Below are positions 33,542 through 42,604 of a stretch of DNA of 48,449 bases, piece by piece (positions within the stretch are counted from its first letter, which is position 1; each line of letters starts with the position of its first letter). The position numbers and the translations under genes are program-made. The DNA lies in contig JAHQWJ010000030.1 in the NCBI GenBank assembly GCA_029856125.1, forward strand, positions 1 to 48,449. The letters run 5' to 3'. The stretch comes from Promethearchaeia archaeon (lineage in GTDB: Archaea; Asgardarchaeota; Lokiarchaeia; Sigyniarchaeales; SOKP01). A model generated the notes under the pieces. That model was not told where the DNA came from and ran no database searches. It saw nothing but the letters and a program-made list of their open reading frames with translations.

Positions 33542-35605
33542 ATGCTTTTAAAATCTATCCTAAAAAAGAACAAAAAGAATAGAATTATTTTTGGATTTAT
33601 CGTCGTAATTTCGATTCTACTAATTCCATTAATGTTAGATGTTTTAGCACCCATTAACAACAAAAAATCCGCTGTATTCTCCACATCTGCTAATGGAGAT
33701 AATTTTAATATCTTAGATTTTTGGGAGAATGAAATTGAAAGAGTAAATAGTACACCGTTAAATATTGTTTACGGAGATAATCACACCATAGAACATATTA
33801 CTTCTTTTTCGAATAAAATATATGAATTGAAGGCTCGAGATATTTATTTTAATTCTCCCTATTGGGCTGGAGCGCAACCACAAAATCTCACATTATATGG
33901 AGTTTTATTATATCCTGAAATTATCAAGAGTAATAATCCAGGAGCTTTATGTATGCATGGATTAAATGGAGAAATAGATGAAGCGTTTGATCTAGCTATA
34001 CCATATTTAGAGAAAGGTTTTGTAGTTCTATGCCATTCACATCCAGGTCATGGTAAATCAGAAGGAGCAGAACCAGAACCAGGGAATTTATATTATGAGG
34101 GCGCATATAACGAATCAGCTCATTTTTATTTAACGCTATGTGGGGCGATTCAAGGATTGAGGGTTCTTGAAACTCTTCCAATTGTTAATAATTCTCAAAT
34201 AATGGTTACAGGTAAGTCCTATGGGGGATTAAATGCTATGTGGTTAGCGGGTATTTTAGGAGAGAGGATAGCCGGTGTTACAGCGTATATAGCTGTAGGA
34301 GATATCGCTAAAAATTTATTCTATCCTGATAAATTAATTTTTTGGATATTAGGGAAAAGTATTAGGGAAATTCCTGATTCTTATGTAACGAACCAACTCT
34401 TAAGATTTGATCCAATTTATTATTTAAATTCCTCCAAATTACCCCCAATACTGTGGCAAATAGGAACCAATGACGATTTTTTCCATTATAGCTCAATAAA
34501 GGGAACTTTTGACTCAGTTCAACACAATAATAAATTTTTGCAGATTTTCCCTAACGATCATCATGGTTTTCCGGGATTTGAGGGGTCCTCTAAATTTTTT
34601 ATCGATTACGTTTTAAACAATGGTTCCAGTCCCCCTCAAATTAACATTACTAGCGTATCCAAAACCCAAGATCTTCGTGGAGATAATCTGCATATCGCTA
34701 TACGAGTAAACTCAACTGAGGAAATCGATTCAATTCAGATGGTATATAAATACACTGATATCCTTGGATCTACTTGGGATCATATAAACCTTGATAGCAT
34801 TGATGAAACGAATTGGGAAGGAGAACTAAACCCGACAATCTTCAGTTCTAATCTTGATTATTATATTATAGTCAATTTAAAAAATATGACTAATGTTTGG
34901 TTTTCGTCTAATATATACTCAGCGGGAGAGATAAGAAGTAACCTAACACTTCCTTTCATTATTATTATTTCTGTTCTTATACTTATTCCTCTTGCTTTAT
35001 CAATTAGGAGAAAGTTTCATAAACTACCCGAAATGGATTTAGATGAAAAAAGTAATATGAAACATTATTTTCTAAAAGAAATTATTCTAATATTTGCAAT
35101 AGACACTGTTTACTATCTTTCGCTTATTATACCATGGATAGTTTACGAGAGTGGGGGCGTAATTTTTAACCACATATATATATTTAACAATTTATATACT
35201 TGGAAGATATATTTTGGCGAGTTTGCTTCTTCTTTAACCACTATCTTCTTTATCGCAACTATCGTTAACTCGCAATTAAATTTCATCAGCTTAAGAGTAT
35301 CAGCAATATTGAAGCTATTATATCCAACAATTTTGTTAGGTTTCATCAGCGTTACGCCATTTCTTTCGGGTGCCTTAGATCCTAACAGTTTAACTTCTAA
35401 CTTTGGATTAATTTTCCCTGGAATTGGCCCAATAATGATGATTGTTTGTTCAATTTTATTGTTTTTAATTGGTCGAAGAGAAAGAAAAACTAAGATTTCT
35501 TTAGGTTTAGTCAAGAAAAAGTCAAGTGATAGGAATAGATTTAAAGAAAGTTTAAAGAATAAGTTTGAAAAAACTAAACAGAGAATGCGATCTAAGAGAA
35601 CTTAG
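33542..35605 (+). CDS. Membrane-anchored alpha/beta hydrolase with C-terminal membrane domain
   Basis: Residues 14-36 form an N-terminal transmembrane or signal-anchor helix. Residues 100-355 are an alpha/beta hydrolase: GALCMHGLNGE (oxyanion region), nucleophile Ser226 in GKSYGG, Asp311 or 312 in GTNDDFFHY, and His340 or 341 in NDHHGFPG. An immunoglobulin-like strand-rich segment (365-460) follows, then about five transmembrane helices (470-640) and a very basic tail. The hydrolase faces outside if the anchor has the usual orientation. It could be a peptidase or esterase; the substrate is unknown. The combination with a multi-pass C-terminal part is unusual. Confidence 0.8.
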   Translation: MLLKSILKKNKKNRIIFGFIVVISILLIPLMLDVLAPINNKKSAVFSTSANGDNFNILDFWENEIERVNSTPLNIVYGDNHTIEHITSFSNKIYELKARDIYFNSPYWAGAQPQNLTLYGVLLYPEIIKSNNPGALCMHGLNGEIDEAFDLAIPYLEKGFVVLCHSHPGHGKSEGAEPEPGNLYYEGAYNESAHFYLTLCGAIQGLRVLETLPIVNNSQIMVTGKSYGGLNAMWLAGILGERIAGVTAYIAVGDIAKNLFYPDKLIFWILGKSIREIPDSYVTNQLLRFDPIYYLNSSKLPPILWQIGTNDDFFHYSSIKGTFDSVQHNNKFLQIFPNDHHGFPGFEGSSKFFIDYVLNNGSSPPQINITSVSKTQDLRGDNLHIAIRVNSTEEIDSIQMVYKYTDILGSTWDHINLDSIDETNWEGELNPTIFSSNLDYYIIVNLKNMTNVWFSSNIYSAGEIRSNLTLPFIIIISVLILIPLALSIRRKFHKLPEMDLDEKSNMKHYFLKEIILIFAIDTVYYLSLIIPWIVYESGGVIFNHIYIFNNLYTWKIYFGEFASSLTTIFFIATIVNSQLNFISLRVSAILKLLYPTILLGFISVTPFLSGALDPNSLTSNFGLIFPGIGPIMMIVCSILLFLIGRRERKTKISLGLVKKKSSDRNRFKESLKNKFEKTKQRMRSKRT

Positions 35606-35614
35606 GTACAAGAT

Positions 35615-36868
35615 TTAAGGATACAAATAAACTGAGACTTTTTCTCCTTTTTTCAATCCTTCTTTATCTTCAGATATTTCTACAATCCCATCAGATTGAG
35701 TTAACGAGCTTATAATTCCTGAGCCTTTTAATTTAACTGGAAGAGCAAGAAACTGATTTTCTTTCTTTTCAAGTTTAACTCTCAAGAAATGTTTATATCC
35801 CATTCGGGATACAGGTACGTCTTTACTAATTATTGCTATGATTTCTACTCTTGGATCTATGTTAATACATCCTAACATTTTCTTGATGGTGGTTCCAACA
35901 ATTAATAAAAAACAAATATACGCTGCTACAGGAGTACCTGGTAGGCAAAAAACTAACGATTGATCTTTTAATCCAATTAAGATAGGCGAACCGGGTCGCA
36001 TCGCAATTCCATGAACCAACACCTCACCGTTTTCATGTATGGATTCGGGTAAGAAATCTTTAGTTCCAACTGATGTACCACCTGTAAATATAATAATTTG
36101 AGAGTCAACAGAAGATTTAATTAAATTATTTCTAATTTCGTCTTTACTGTCCTTGATATTTAATTCTCTTACTACGCTTCCTCCATATGTTTCTACAAGG
36201 CTTGATACCATTGGACTATTAGAATTATAGATTTTATTTGTTGGAAGGGGATTTCCTACTTCAATTAATTCGTCTCCTACAGCAAAAACACTAACTTTTG
36301 GTTTTTTTTTTACTTTGACATGTTTAATCCCTAATGAAGCCAAAAGAGCGATGTGAGAAGCTTTTATTGTAATACCTGATCTTAATATTTCTGTTCCTAG
36401 AGGAATATCTTCTCCTTTTTTAGAAATGTTTTTTCCCGGAACTATTGATGTATAAAGATACACTTTATCGCTATCAATGTCAGTATCTTCTATCTTAATA
36501 ACTGAATCAGAGCCTTTTGGTATCGCAGCTCCAGTGGAGATTCTAACAGCTTCTTCAGACGTGAGAACAAGATCAGTTTGTTCTCCAATCTCGACTGTAC
36601 CAATTTTCTTTATTACCTTTGGATTGCTAGGAGATGCACCAAATGTATCTTCTGCTTTAACAGCGTATCCATCCATAGCAGCTCTATCAAAGGGGGGAAT
36701 AGCGAGCTCGCTGGTAATGTCAATCGCTAATACTCGATTTAATGCTTTAGATGTTTCTACTTCATCAAGAGAGGCTGGTGTGATGTAACCTTGTATCTTT
36801 TTTAGAGCATCATCCAATAAAGTTAATTTTGAAAAACCAATTTTGTTTAAATTTTTCAGATTGCTCAC
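35615..36868 (-). CDS. moeA: Molybdopterin molybdenumtransferase MoeA (copy 1)
   Basis: Inserts molybdenum or tungsten into adenylylated molybdopterin. Seen: PPFDRAAMDGYAV (residues 57-69), RISTGAAIPKGSDSVIKIED, IFTGGTSVGTKDFLPE (the MoaB-like domain), HGIAMRPGSPILIG and CLPGTPVAAYICF. Length 417 aa is standard for MoeA. The start is GTG and overlaps the MoaB stop by four bases (GTGA), so translation is coupled. It is the last gene of the cofactor cluster. A second MoeA lies two genes upstream; archaea often have two, possibly for the two metals, which is an inference. Confidence 0.94.
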   Translation of the reverse strand: MSNLKNLNKIGFSKLTLLDDALKKIQGYITPASLDEVETSKALNRVLAIDITSELAIPPFDRAAMDGYAVKAEDTFGASPSNPKVIKKIGTVEIGEQTDLVLTSEEAVRISTGAAIPKGSDSVIKIEDTDIDSDKVYLYTSIVPGKNISKKGEDIPLGTEILRSGITIKASHIALLASLGIKHVKVKKKPKVSVFAVGDELIEVGNPLPTNKIYNSNSPMVSSLVETYGGSVVRELNIKDSKDEIRNNLIKSSVDSQIIIFTGGTSVGTKDFLPESIHENGEVLVHGIAMRPGSPILIGLKDQSLVFCLPGTPVAAYICFLLIVGTTIKKMLGCINIDPRVEIIAIISKDVPVSRMGYKHFLRVKLEKKENQFLALPVKLKGSGIISSLTQSDGIVEISEDKEGLKKGEKVSVYLYP

Positions 36869-37401
36869 TCTTTTTTATTTATCATATAAATCATATGCTT
36901 GATTTCGGGCAAGATTAATTCATTTAAAGCTAATTTTACAGCATTAGGAGATCCTGGAAGTAAAAATACTGCTTTATTTTTGATTTTACCAGCTAATGCT
37001 CGTGATAACATCGACGATGGACCAATTTCTTTGTAAGAGAGATATCGGAATAATTCTCCAAAGCCATCTATAGTTTTTTCTAATAAAGGTTTAATTGCTT
37101 CGTACGTTACATCTTTAGGTGTTAATCCGGTCCCCCCACTAAATACGATGACATGTAAGGAAGAATCATTTAACAGCCGTTTTAGTTTTTCTTTAATTTG
37201 AGTTTCGTTATCGGGTACTATTTCTGAAGAAGTTAGAAATACTCCAGGATTTTTGTCTAAAATTTGCCGCACCAAAGGAATTGTCTTATCTGAGATACTT
37301 TTCTTTCCTTGTAATTCATTAAATCTGGATGTGCTTACAATAACTAAAGCAAGGTTAACAGTGTCAGGTCCTTTTTTCTTATGTTGTTCATGAACTTTCA
37401 T
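36865..37401 (-). CDS. moaB: MoaB/MogA-type molybdopterin adenylyltransferase
   Basis: Adenylylates molybdopterin before metal insertion by MoeA. Seen: VNLALVIVSTSRFNE (residues 15-29), the substrate loop VIVFSGGTGLTPKDVTYEAI, LFRYLSYKEIGPSSMLSRA and the end GSPNAVKLALNELILPEI. Length 178 aa is usual for MoaB. It sits between two moeA genes, with its start overlapping the previous stop (TAATG) and its stop overlapping the next start (GTGA), so all three are translated as a block. Confidence 0.94.
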   Translation of the reverse strand: MKVHEQHKKKGPDTVNLALVIVSTSRFNELQGKKSISDKTIPLVRQILDKNPGVFLTSSEIVPDNETQIKEKLKRLLNDSSLHVIVFSGGTGLTPKDVTYEAIKPLLEKTIDGFGELFRYLSYKEIGPSSMLSRALAGKIKNKAVFLLPGSPNAVKLALNELILPEIKHMIYMINKKE

Positions 37402-38627
37402 TAAAAAAAATACACCCGTTTTTTTTCTCCTTTTTCTATTATTGACTCTAATTCATCGATTTCAACATAACCATCAGCATAAAACATGGTGCTAATAGCT
37501 TCAGAACCCGTTTTTATGGGAAAAATCTTTTTCACGCCATCTACATCTTGAATTTTTACGGTTTTAAATTCGTGACGACCAATTGTGCTGTATATCCTTT
37601 CTCCAACTTCGAAGAGCTTAGAATAAGTTTCCTTTAAAGGATAACCAGAATTCTTTCTAAGAAAATTATCAATAAAGACATAAAAACAGCTTAGTGCTGA
37701 AGTTGGATATCCTGGTAATATGAAAATCATCTTGTTTCCAAACTTGGTAAAAATTATTGGTTTACCAGGTTTAATTCTTACACCATGCACCAGAATTTCT
37801 TTATCATCGTATTGTTCTAAAACTTTGGGCCCTAAATCTCCTTCACCTTTAGAAGTTCCGCCAGAGAGAATAACAATGTCGCTGAATTTCAATGCATCAT
37901 CAATAACACACTTCAATTCGTTAAAATCATCCTTTAAAATTCCAAAGAATTCCACCAACGCTCCTGTGTTTTCAATGGCCTTCTTCAAAATTATAGAATT
38001 TACATCGTAAATTTTCCCAATATCTAATTCTTTAACATTATCGCTAACGAGCTCGTTTCCAGTACTTATGAGCCCTACCTTTAATTTCTTATAAACAGTC
38101 ACTTCTTGTATTCCACAGGAGGCTAAAATTCCGAGAGTTGCCAAATCAATTAATCGATCTTCTTTAACGATAATTTGCTCTTTTTGTATATCGTGGCCAA
38201 TTTCTATTATATGAGTTCCAGGAGTTATAGCTGCTGAAATTTGAATCTTTCCTTCAATTTTTTCGGTAAATTCAACCATTACTACACCATCAGCGTTTTT
38301 CGGAATGGCTGCACCTGTAGCAACGTACGAACATTGACCCTTAGATATTTCTTTATGAGGTTTTTCTCCCGCGGGAATTGTTTCGATTAATTCAAATTCT
38401 ATGAGGTTGTCTTCTTCGGCAAGAAAAGTATCCTCGGCAATAACAGCATAACCGTCCATTCTTGATTTGCGGAAATGAGGGACATCGATAGGACTAATGA
38501 TATCTCTGAACATTACCCTATTATAGGCTTCTTCAAGGGGAATAATTTCTTCTTTAATTTTTATCTTTGGTATAGCCTCTAATAGCTTCTTAAATTCTTC
38601 TACTTTAATAGTTTGTAAAAATTTCAT
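37401..38627 (-). CDS. moeA: Molybdopterin molybdenumtransferase MoeA (copy 2)
   Basis: Paralogue of the MoeA at 35615-36868. Seen: PHFRKSRMDGYAVIAEDT (residues 60-77), YVATGAAIPKNADGVVMVEF, VILSGGTSKGEGDLGP, HGVRIKPGKPIIFTKFGN and FILPGYPTSALSCFY. Length 408 aa is normal. Clearly diverged from copy 1, so the two may be specialised, for example for molybdate and tungstate; this cannot be decided from sequence. It lies 32 bases after MoaE. Confidence 0.94.
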   Translation of the reverse strand: MKFLQTIKVEEFKKLLEAIPKIKIKEEIIPLEEAYNRVMFRDIISPIDVPHFRKSRMDGYAVIAEDTFLAEEDNLIEFELIETIPAGEKPHKEISKGQCSYVATGAAIPKNADGVVMVEFTEKIEGKIQISAAITPGTHIIEIGHDIQKEQIIVKEDRLIDLATLGILASCGIQEVTVYKKLKVGLISTGNELVSDNVKELDIGKIYDVNSIILKKAIENTGALVEFFGILKDDFNELKCVIDDALKFSDIVILSGGTSKGEGDLGPKVLEQYDDKEILVHGVRIKPGKPIIFTKFGNKMIFILPGYPTSALSCFYVFIDNFLRKNSGYPLKETYSKLFEVGERIYSTIGRHEFKTVKIQDVDGVKKIFPIKTGSEAISTMFYADGYVEIDELESIIEKGEKKRVYFF

Positions 38628-38659
38628 TCGAAGATATCCAACAATGATTTTTTTTTAAT

Positions 38660-39109
38660 TTAATGAACCCATTCTGAACTTCCATCTAAAAAAACTTCTT
38701 TCTTCCAGACGGCTATTTCTTTTTTATAATTTTCTACAGCGAGTCTCAAAGCTCTGAATCCTTCTTCTCTATGAGAGGACGAAACAATAACATGAACTAA
38801 TTCATCTTTTATGTCAAAAACTCCTTTGAAATGAATTATGATGATATCAACTATTCCGGGTATTTCTTTTATTTCTTTACATATTTTGTTAATGCTTCTG
38901 TTTGCAAGTTCTTTATAAGCATCAATTTCTAAGTTACGAATTAGTTTGCCATCCTTAGAAGTATTTCTTACAATTCCCGTGAATGTTAGAATCGAACCAG
39001 CTTCTTTAATTTTGGGATGATTCTTTAGTGAAAATATAATATCACTTAAGTTAATTTCGTCCTTTTTATAGATACCTGATTTAATTTGAGTAAAGTTATT
39101 ATTGTTCAC
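38660..39109 (-). CDS. moaE: Molybdopterin synthase catalytic subunit MoaE
   Basis: Large subunit of molybdopterin synthase, which moves sulfur from thiocarboxylated MoaD onto precursor Z. Seen: ILTFTGIVRNTSKDGKLIR (residues 41-59), DIIIIHFKGVFDIKDELVHV, SSHREEGFRALRLAVENYK and WKKEVFLDGSSEWVH with the catalytic Lys residues. At 149 aa it is full length. It lies five bases after MoaD, with which it forms a complex. Confidence 0.94.
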   Translation of the reverse strand: MNNNNFTQIKSGIYKKDEINLSDIIFSLKNHPKIKEAGSILTFTGIVRNTSKDGKLIRNLEIDAYKELANRSINKICKEIKEIPGIVDIIIIHFKGVFDIKDELVHVIVSSSHREEGFRALRLAVENYKKEIAVWKKEVFLDGSSEWVH

Positions 39110-39114
39110 TTTAG

Positions 39115-39396
39115 CTAACCTCCCGCAAAAGGTAATAGAAAAGCTACTTTATCTCCATCTCTTAACTTCATTTTTCCTTTATTTTTATCCGTAATCAATT
39201 TATCATTTATGACGATAGAGATGTTTCCTTTCAAATTTTTTATTTCCTCGTTCCATATTAGATTTTTAATAAGGTTATACTTGCTTAGAATCTTTGAAGT
39301 AAGTCCTTCTATAGTGTTTTCCTTTAACTCTAGAAACTCTCGATTTTTACCGGTTATATCCTTAAAATCAGCAAAGTAAAGTATTTCGACCGTCAT
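39115..39396 (-). CDS. moaD: Molybdopterin synthase sulfur carrier MoaD
   Basis: Ubiquitin-like sulfur carrier. It ends exactly in LLPFAGG: the terminal Gly-Gly is adenylylated and thiocarboxylated by an E1-like enzyme. The beta-grasp pattern is visible (VEILYFADFKDITG, then LRDGDKVAFLLP). At 93 aa it is about ten residues longer than the E. coli protein, with an insert in the middle (IWNEEIKNLKG). The activating MoeB/UbaA enzyme is not encoded in this window. Confidence 0.93.
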   Translation of the reverse strand: MTVEILYFADFKDITGKNREFLELKENTIEGLTSKILSKYNLIKNLIWNEEIKNLKGNISIVINDKLITDKNKGKMKLRDGDKVAFLLPFAGG

Positions 39397-39417
39397 AATA
39401 TTGACATCAAATTTTGT

Positions 39418-40338
39418 TTAATAATAGGGCTCTCTGGTATCTACGACCTGTTTAACGATTTTTTCATACATAGATAGTGAGTGATTATTCTTCAAGGCTT
39501 CTTTAATGTTTGTGCCTAAGTCAGACCGAAACAGGCAACCAAATAGATTTCCATCGCAGCCAACCCTAAGTTTTGTGCATCCCATACAAAATTCGTGTCC
39601 GGGAGTAATAGTTTCAACTTTTGCTGAGTTTGGTAGTGTAAACACTTTTCGATTTTGCATGTTACCTCTTACTTTTATGTCTATCGCTTTTCTTTCAAAC
39701 TCTTCTATTAAAGGCGTTACATCGAAATAGTATTTCTCATAGATTCCATTATCTTGACTAATTGATCTAGACACCTCATGTAATTCAATTAGTTGCAGAA
39801 TAAAATCATTTTCAGCGCAAAAATTAACCAAATCATCTACTTCTTGATCATTTATGCCTTTAAGAACTACATAATTCAATTTAATAGGAGTAAGCCCGAT
39901 GTCTTTTGCTATCATCAATCCTTTTAGTACGGTCTCTAAGGAATCAGAACCATATATCTTCTTATAAATATCTGGTTTTAATGTCCCCAACGACACATTA
40001 ATACGGTTTAAACCAGCATCATAAAGATCCTGAGCTTTTTCAATTAAAAAAACGCCGTTTGTTGTCATAGATATATCTTTGTAAAGTTGCAGATCAGAAA
40101 CATTTCTAATAATCTCGACTATTTCTTCTCTGAGTAAAGGCTCTCCGCCAGTAAATTTAATTTTGGTTACTTTTAATATTTGTGCTAATATCCTACAAAG
40201 TTGAGTAATTTCATCAACGCTTAGTTCCGTAGTTTTGGGAATGAATCCTTCTCGATCGCAGTAAATGCAATTATAATTACAATTAGAGGTTACTGAAAAT
40301 CTAATATGCTTTATTTCTCTATTACAGTTGTCTTTCAT
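39418..40338 (-). CDS. moaA: GTP 3',8-cyclase MoaA
   Basis: Radical SAM enzyme that, with MoaC, turns GTP into cyclic pyranopterin monophosphate. N-terminal cluster CNYNCIYC (Cys-x3-Cys-x2-Cys), KFTGGEPLLR, and the second 4Fe-4S site FCMGCTKLRVGCDGNLFGC. Length 306 aa is on the short side. The protein ends in REPYY and lacks the C-terminal Gly-Gly that many MoaA proteins put into the active site. It lies nine bases after MoaC. Confidence 0.94.
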   Translation of the reverse strand: MKDNCNREIKHIRFSVTSNCNYNCIYCDREGFIPKTTELSVDEITQLCRILAQILKVTKIKFTGGEPLLREEIVEIIRNVSDLQLYKDISMTTNGVFLIEKAQDLYDAGLNRINVSLGTLKPDIYKKIYGSDSLETVLKGLMIAKDIGLTPIKLNYVVLKGINDQEVDDLVNFCAENDFILQLIELHEVSRSISQDNGIYEKYYFDVTPLIEEFERKAIDIKVRGNMQNRKVFTLPNSAKVETITPGHEFCMGCTKLRVGCDGNLFGCLFRSDLGTNIKEALKNNHSLSMYEKIVKQVVDTREPYY

Positions 40339-40347
40339 GCTATTATC

Positions 40348-40779
40348 TTACGTTTTTTTTATTTTTTCATCGACTTTTACTTCAGTTATAACTGTTATCG
40401 GATATTGTCCGTTACTATCTTTCTCATACATCTTTACAACATCCCAAATATTTAATAATGCAATGTTAACACCCATGAGAGCCTCCATTTCTACTCCTGT
40501 TTTTGAAATGCTTTTGACGGTACATCTTACTTTAATAACATTATCGTCTTCGTGATTAAAATCAACATCAACATTACTTATAGGAATGGGGTGACATAAT
40601 GGAATTAAATCGGGGACTTTTTTAACGGCATTAATTGCTGCGATTTTTGCAATAGTAAAGACATCCCCTTTTTTAATGTTTTTATTTTTAATTCTTTCTA
40701 TCGTCTCTTTCTTTAAGTAAATTTTCCCAGACGACGTTGCTATCCTTAATATAGAATCTTTTTCAGATATGTCAATCAT
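40348..40779 (-). CDS. moaC: Cyclic pyranopterin monophosphate synthase MoaC
   Basis: Second enzyme of molybdopterin synthesis. Seen: KKGDVFTIAKIAAINAVKKV, LIPLCHPIPISNVDVDF (residues 59-75) and KTGVEMEALMGVNIALLNIW, the conserved MoaC core with the active-site Lys and His residues. Length 143 aa is slightly short at the N-terminus but typical of archaea. It is the first gene of the cofactor cluster; a region of about 200 A+T-rich bases upstream must hold the promoter. Confidence 0.94.
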   Translation of the reverse strand: MIDISEKDSILRIATSSGKIYLKKETIERIKNKNIKKGDVFTIAKIAAINAVKKVPDLIPLCHPIPISNVDVDFNHEDDNVIKVRCTVKSISKTGVEMEALMGVNIALLNIWDVVKMYEKDSNGQYPITVITEVKVDEKIKKT

Positions 40780-40984
40780 TTTTTCACTAGGAACTTTTTT
40801 TTACACGAACTATCTTAGTGTACATAACGAGAGTTTGTATAAAAATTTTATAATTTTAAAATATTATCAGAAATTTAACAATATCCTCAGTTTTAAATAG
40901 ATTAATTGTTTAGGTAAAATTTTTCTTTGATTTTTAGCAATGATTTGAGTTGTTAATTAAAATAGAGGAATTAAAAAGTTTTTT

Positions 40985-41191
40985 GTGTATAGAGGCAAGA
41001 AATACTATTTAGAAGGTGAGGATTCTCTAGCTTTGAATGGTAATGATAATTTGCATAGAAATGAGATTGATGATATCGCGGAGATTCAAAAGTTATCTAA
41101 GTTATCCCATCTAAAGTGCTTGGATCTTAACTCTAATAAAATTCCAGAAATTAACTGTCTCGATCATTATCCTTACAAAAAAAAATATTAA
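40985..41191 (+). pseudogene. Truncated leucine-rich repeat protein
   Basis: A GTG-started frame of 68 codons. It begins like the N-terminus of SDS22-type LRR proteins (YRGKKYYLEGEDSLALNG), has one repeat (LKCLDLNSNKIPEINCL) and then ends abruptly in YPYKKKY. Full members have six or more repeats, compare the 195-aa protein at 26004-26591. It is either a remnant cut by a deletion or frameshift, or a very short LRR protein. The A-rich end could be the site of the damage. Confidence 0.6.
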
Positions 41192-41207
41192 AATTATTTG
41201 AGTCAAA

Positions 41208-41414
41208 TTATTCTCTAACTATTAAATATATAATACAACCGATACACCCAGATAATAATACGATTAATAACCATACAACAGCGTTCATATCCCTTTTCTT
41301 GGCGTCTTTATATACCCATACGGCCAATCCTATAGCAACAATCCAAAAAATGATAAGAGTTATAATTATCCCTAACATCATTGGTGTTATCATTACAACT
41401 GATTGAAAAATCAT
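41208..41414 (-). CDS. Small two-helix membrane protein, 68 aa
   Basis: Two transmembrane helices (residues 10-34 and 45-65) joined by a short charged loop WVYKDAKKRDMNAVVW. This loop is typical of the phospholipase-D-nuclease-N-terminal-like small membrane proteins found in archaea and bacteria. It ends in Arg-Glu. Function unknown; between the tup transporter and moa genes and on the same strand, 86 bases after TupC, but no link is evident. Confidence 0.7.
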   Translation of the reverse strand: MIFQSVVMITPMMLGIIITLIIFWIVAIGLAVWVYKDAKKRDMNAVVWLLIVLLSGCIGCIIYLIVRE

Positions 41415-41500
41415 TATAATTTCCTCATTTAATATTCAATAAACATTATTCCTCGAAGTAAAGATATCCCAAATTATAATATATACATTTTGGTCAGAAT

Positions 41501-42604
41501 TTACAAAATTTTAACATCAGTCGCCTTGAAATTGATATAAACATCTGTTCCATATTTAATGCCCAATTTTTGCTGAGATAATTTTGTAACGCTTACTAAA
41601 AATCTTTCTGAATTAGTTTTAATAATGACATGGATTAAATTACCAAGATCTCGAATTTCATCAACTTGACCCTTAAATAAATTCAATGAGCTAACATTTT
41701 GAGGGGGATTTTTAGCGAGAATAATACTCTGAGGGTGGATACAAACTTTTACTTTTCCCTCTTTTTGATCCGATGCAGTGATAACAATATCATTAATTTT
41801 GATTTGATTCAGATTTGATGTTGGATCTACTTGAGCGTTACCTGAAAAAATGTTTTCGTAGCCTACAAAATATGCTGTGAATTCGTCTTTAGGAGATTGA
41901 AATATTACGCTTGGAGAATTAATTTGATTAATTTTACCTTCATTTAAAACCGCTATTCTATCCGCTAACCTTATTGCTTCATATCGATCGTGAGTGCTTA
42001 ATATGATTGTTTTTTCTTTATTTTGTTTGATTTTATTAATAAAACGATCTAGAATCTTAACATTCATTGGATCCAAATTTGCTGAAACCTCATCAAGGAG
42101 GTAAATTTCAGGTGTAATAATGAAATTCATCGCGATTACTACTCTCTGCATTTCTCCTCCTGACAATGCTCTCGCGTTTTTGTTTTCCATACCAGAGAGC
42201 CCTACAGATTCAATCATTTCTTCAACTAGATGTTTGTATTGATCGTATTTCATTCCTCTAACTTTCAATCCATAAGCGATATTCTCAAAAACTGAAGCAT
42301 CTCTAACTAAGGGTTTTTGCCTTACAAATGATAGTTTTCTTCGATAGAGTGTTTTTTCTTTTCGTGATAAATTTGTTATATCTTTTCCCAGATATCTTAT
42401 TTCCCCTTGCGTTGGAGATTCGAGTAACCCTAAAATTCTCAATAAAGTAGTCTTTCCACTTCCATTTGGGCCGATTATGGCAAAATTTTCTCCCTTGTTA
42501 ATAGAAAGGTTAATATTTGAAAGTACTGAGATTACATTACCATCTTTTTTAGAAAAATCTTTTGATAGGTTTTTCACTTCAAGCAGGCTCACTCTATTTA
42601 TCAC
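41501..42604 (-). CDS. tupC: ABC transporter ATPase, tungstate/molybdate type
   Basis: ATP-hydrolysing subunit of an oxyanion importer. Walker A GPNGSGKTT at residues 45-53, Q-loop VRQKPLV, signature ALSGGEMQRVVIAMNF, Walker B YLLDEVSANLDP and the switch His in LSTHDRYE. The last 100 residues form a TOBE/MOP-like domain (IHPQSIILAK, FKGQVDEIRDLGNLIHVIIK), which in this family can bind oxyanion and limit uptake. The start overlaps the permease end by 11 bases. The tungstate call comes from the neighbouring TupA and TupB. Confidence 0.92.
   Translation of the reverse strand: MINRVSLLEVKNLSKDFSKKDGNVISVLSNINLSINKGENFAIIGPNGSGKTTLLRILGLLESPTQGEIRYLGKDITNLSRKEKTLYRRKLSFVRQKPLVRDASVFENIAYGLKVRGMKYDQYKHLVEEMIESVGLSGMENKNARALSGGEMQRVVIAMNFIITPEIYLLDEVSANLDPMNVKILDRFINKIKQNKEKTIILSTHDRYEAIRLADRIAVLNEGKINQINSPSVIFQSPKDEFTAYFVGYENIFSGNAQVDPTSNLNQIKINDIVITASDQKEGKVKVCIHPQSIILAKNPPQNVSSLNLFKGQVDEIRDLGNLIHVIIKTNSERFLVSVTKLSQQKLGIKYGTDVYINFKATDVKIL

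Noticed and set aside
35143..35514. 123-codon minus-strand frame inside the alpha/beta hydrolase gene
   Set aside because: Antisense to transmembrane helices of a convincing gene; composition is a by-product.
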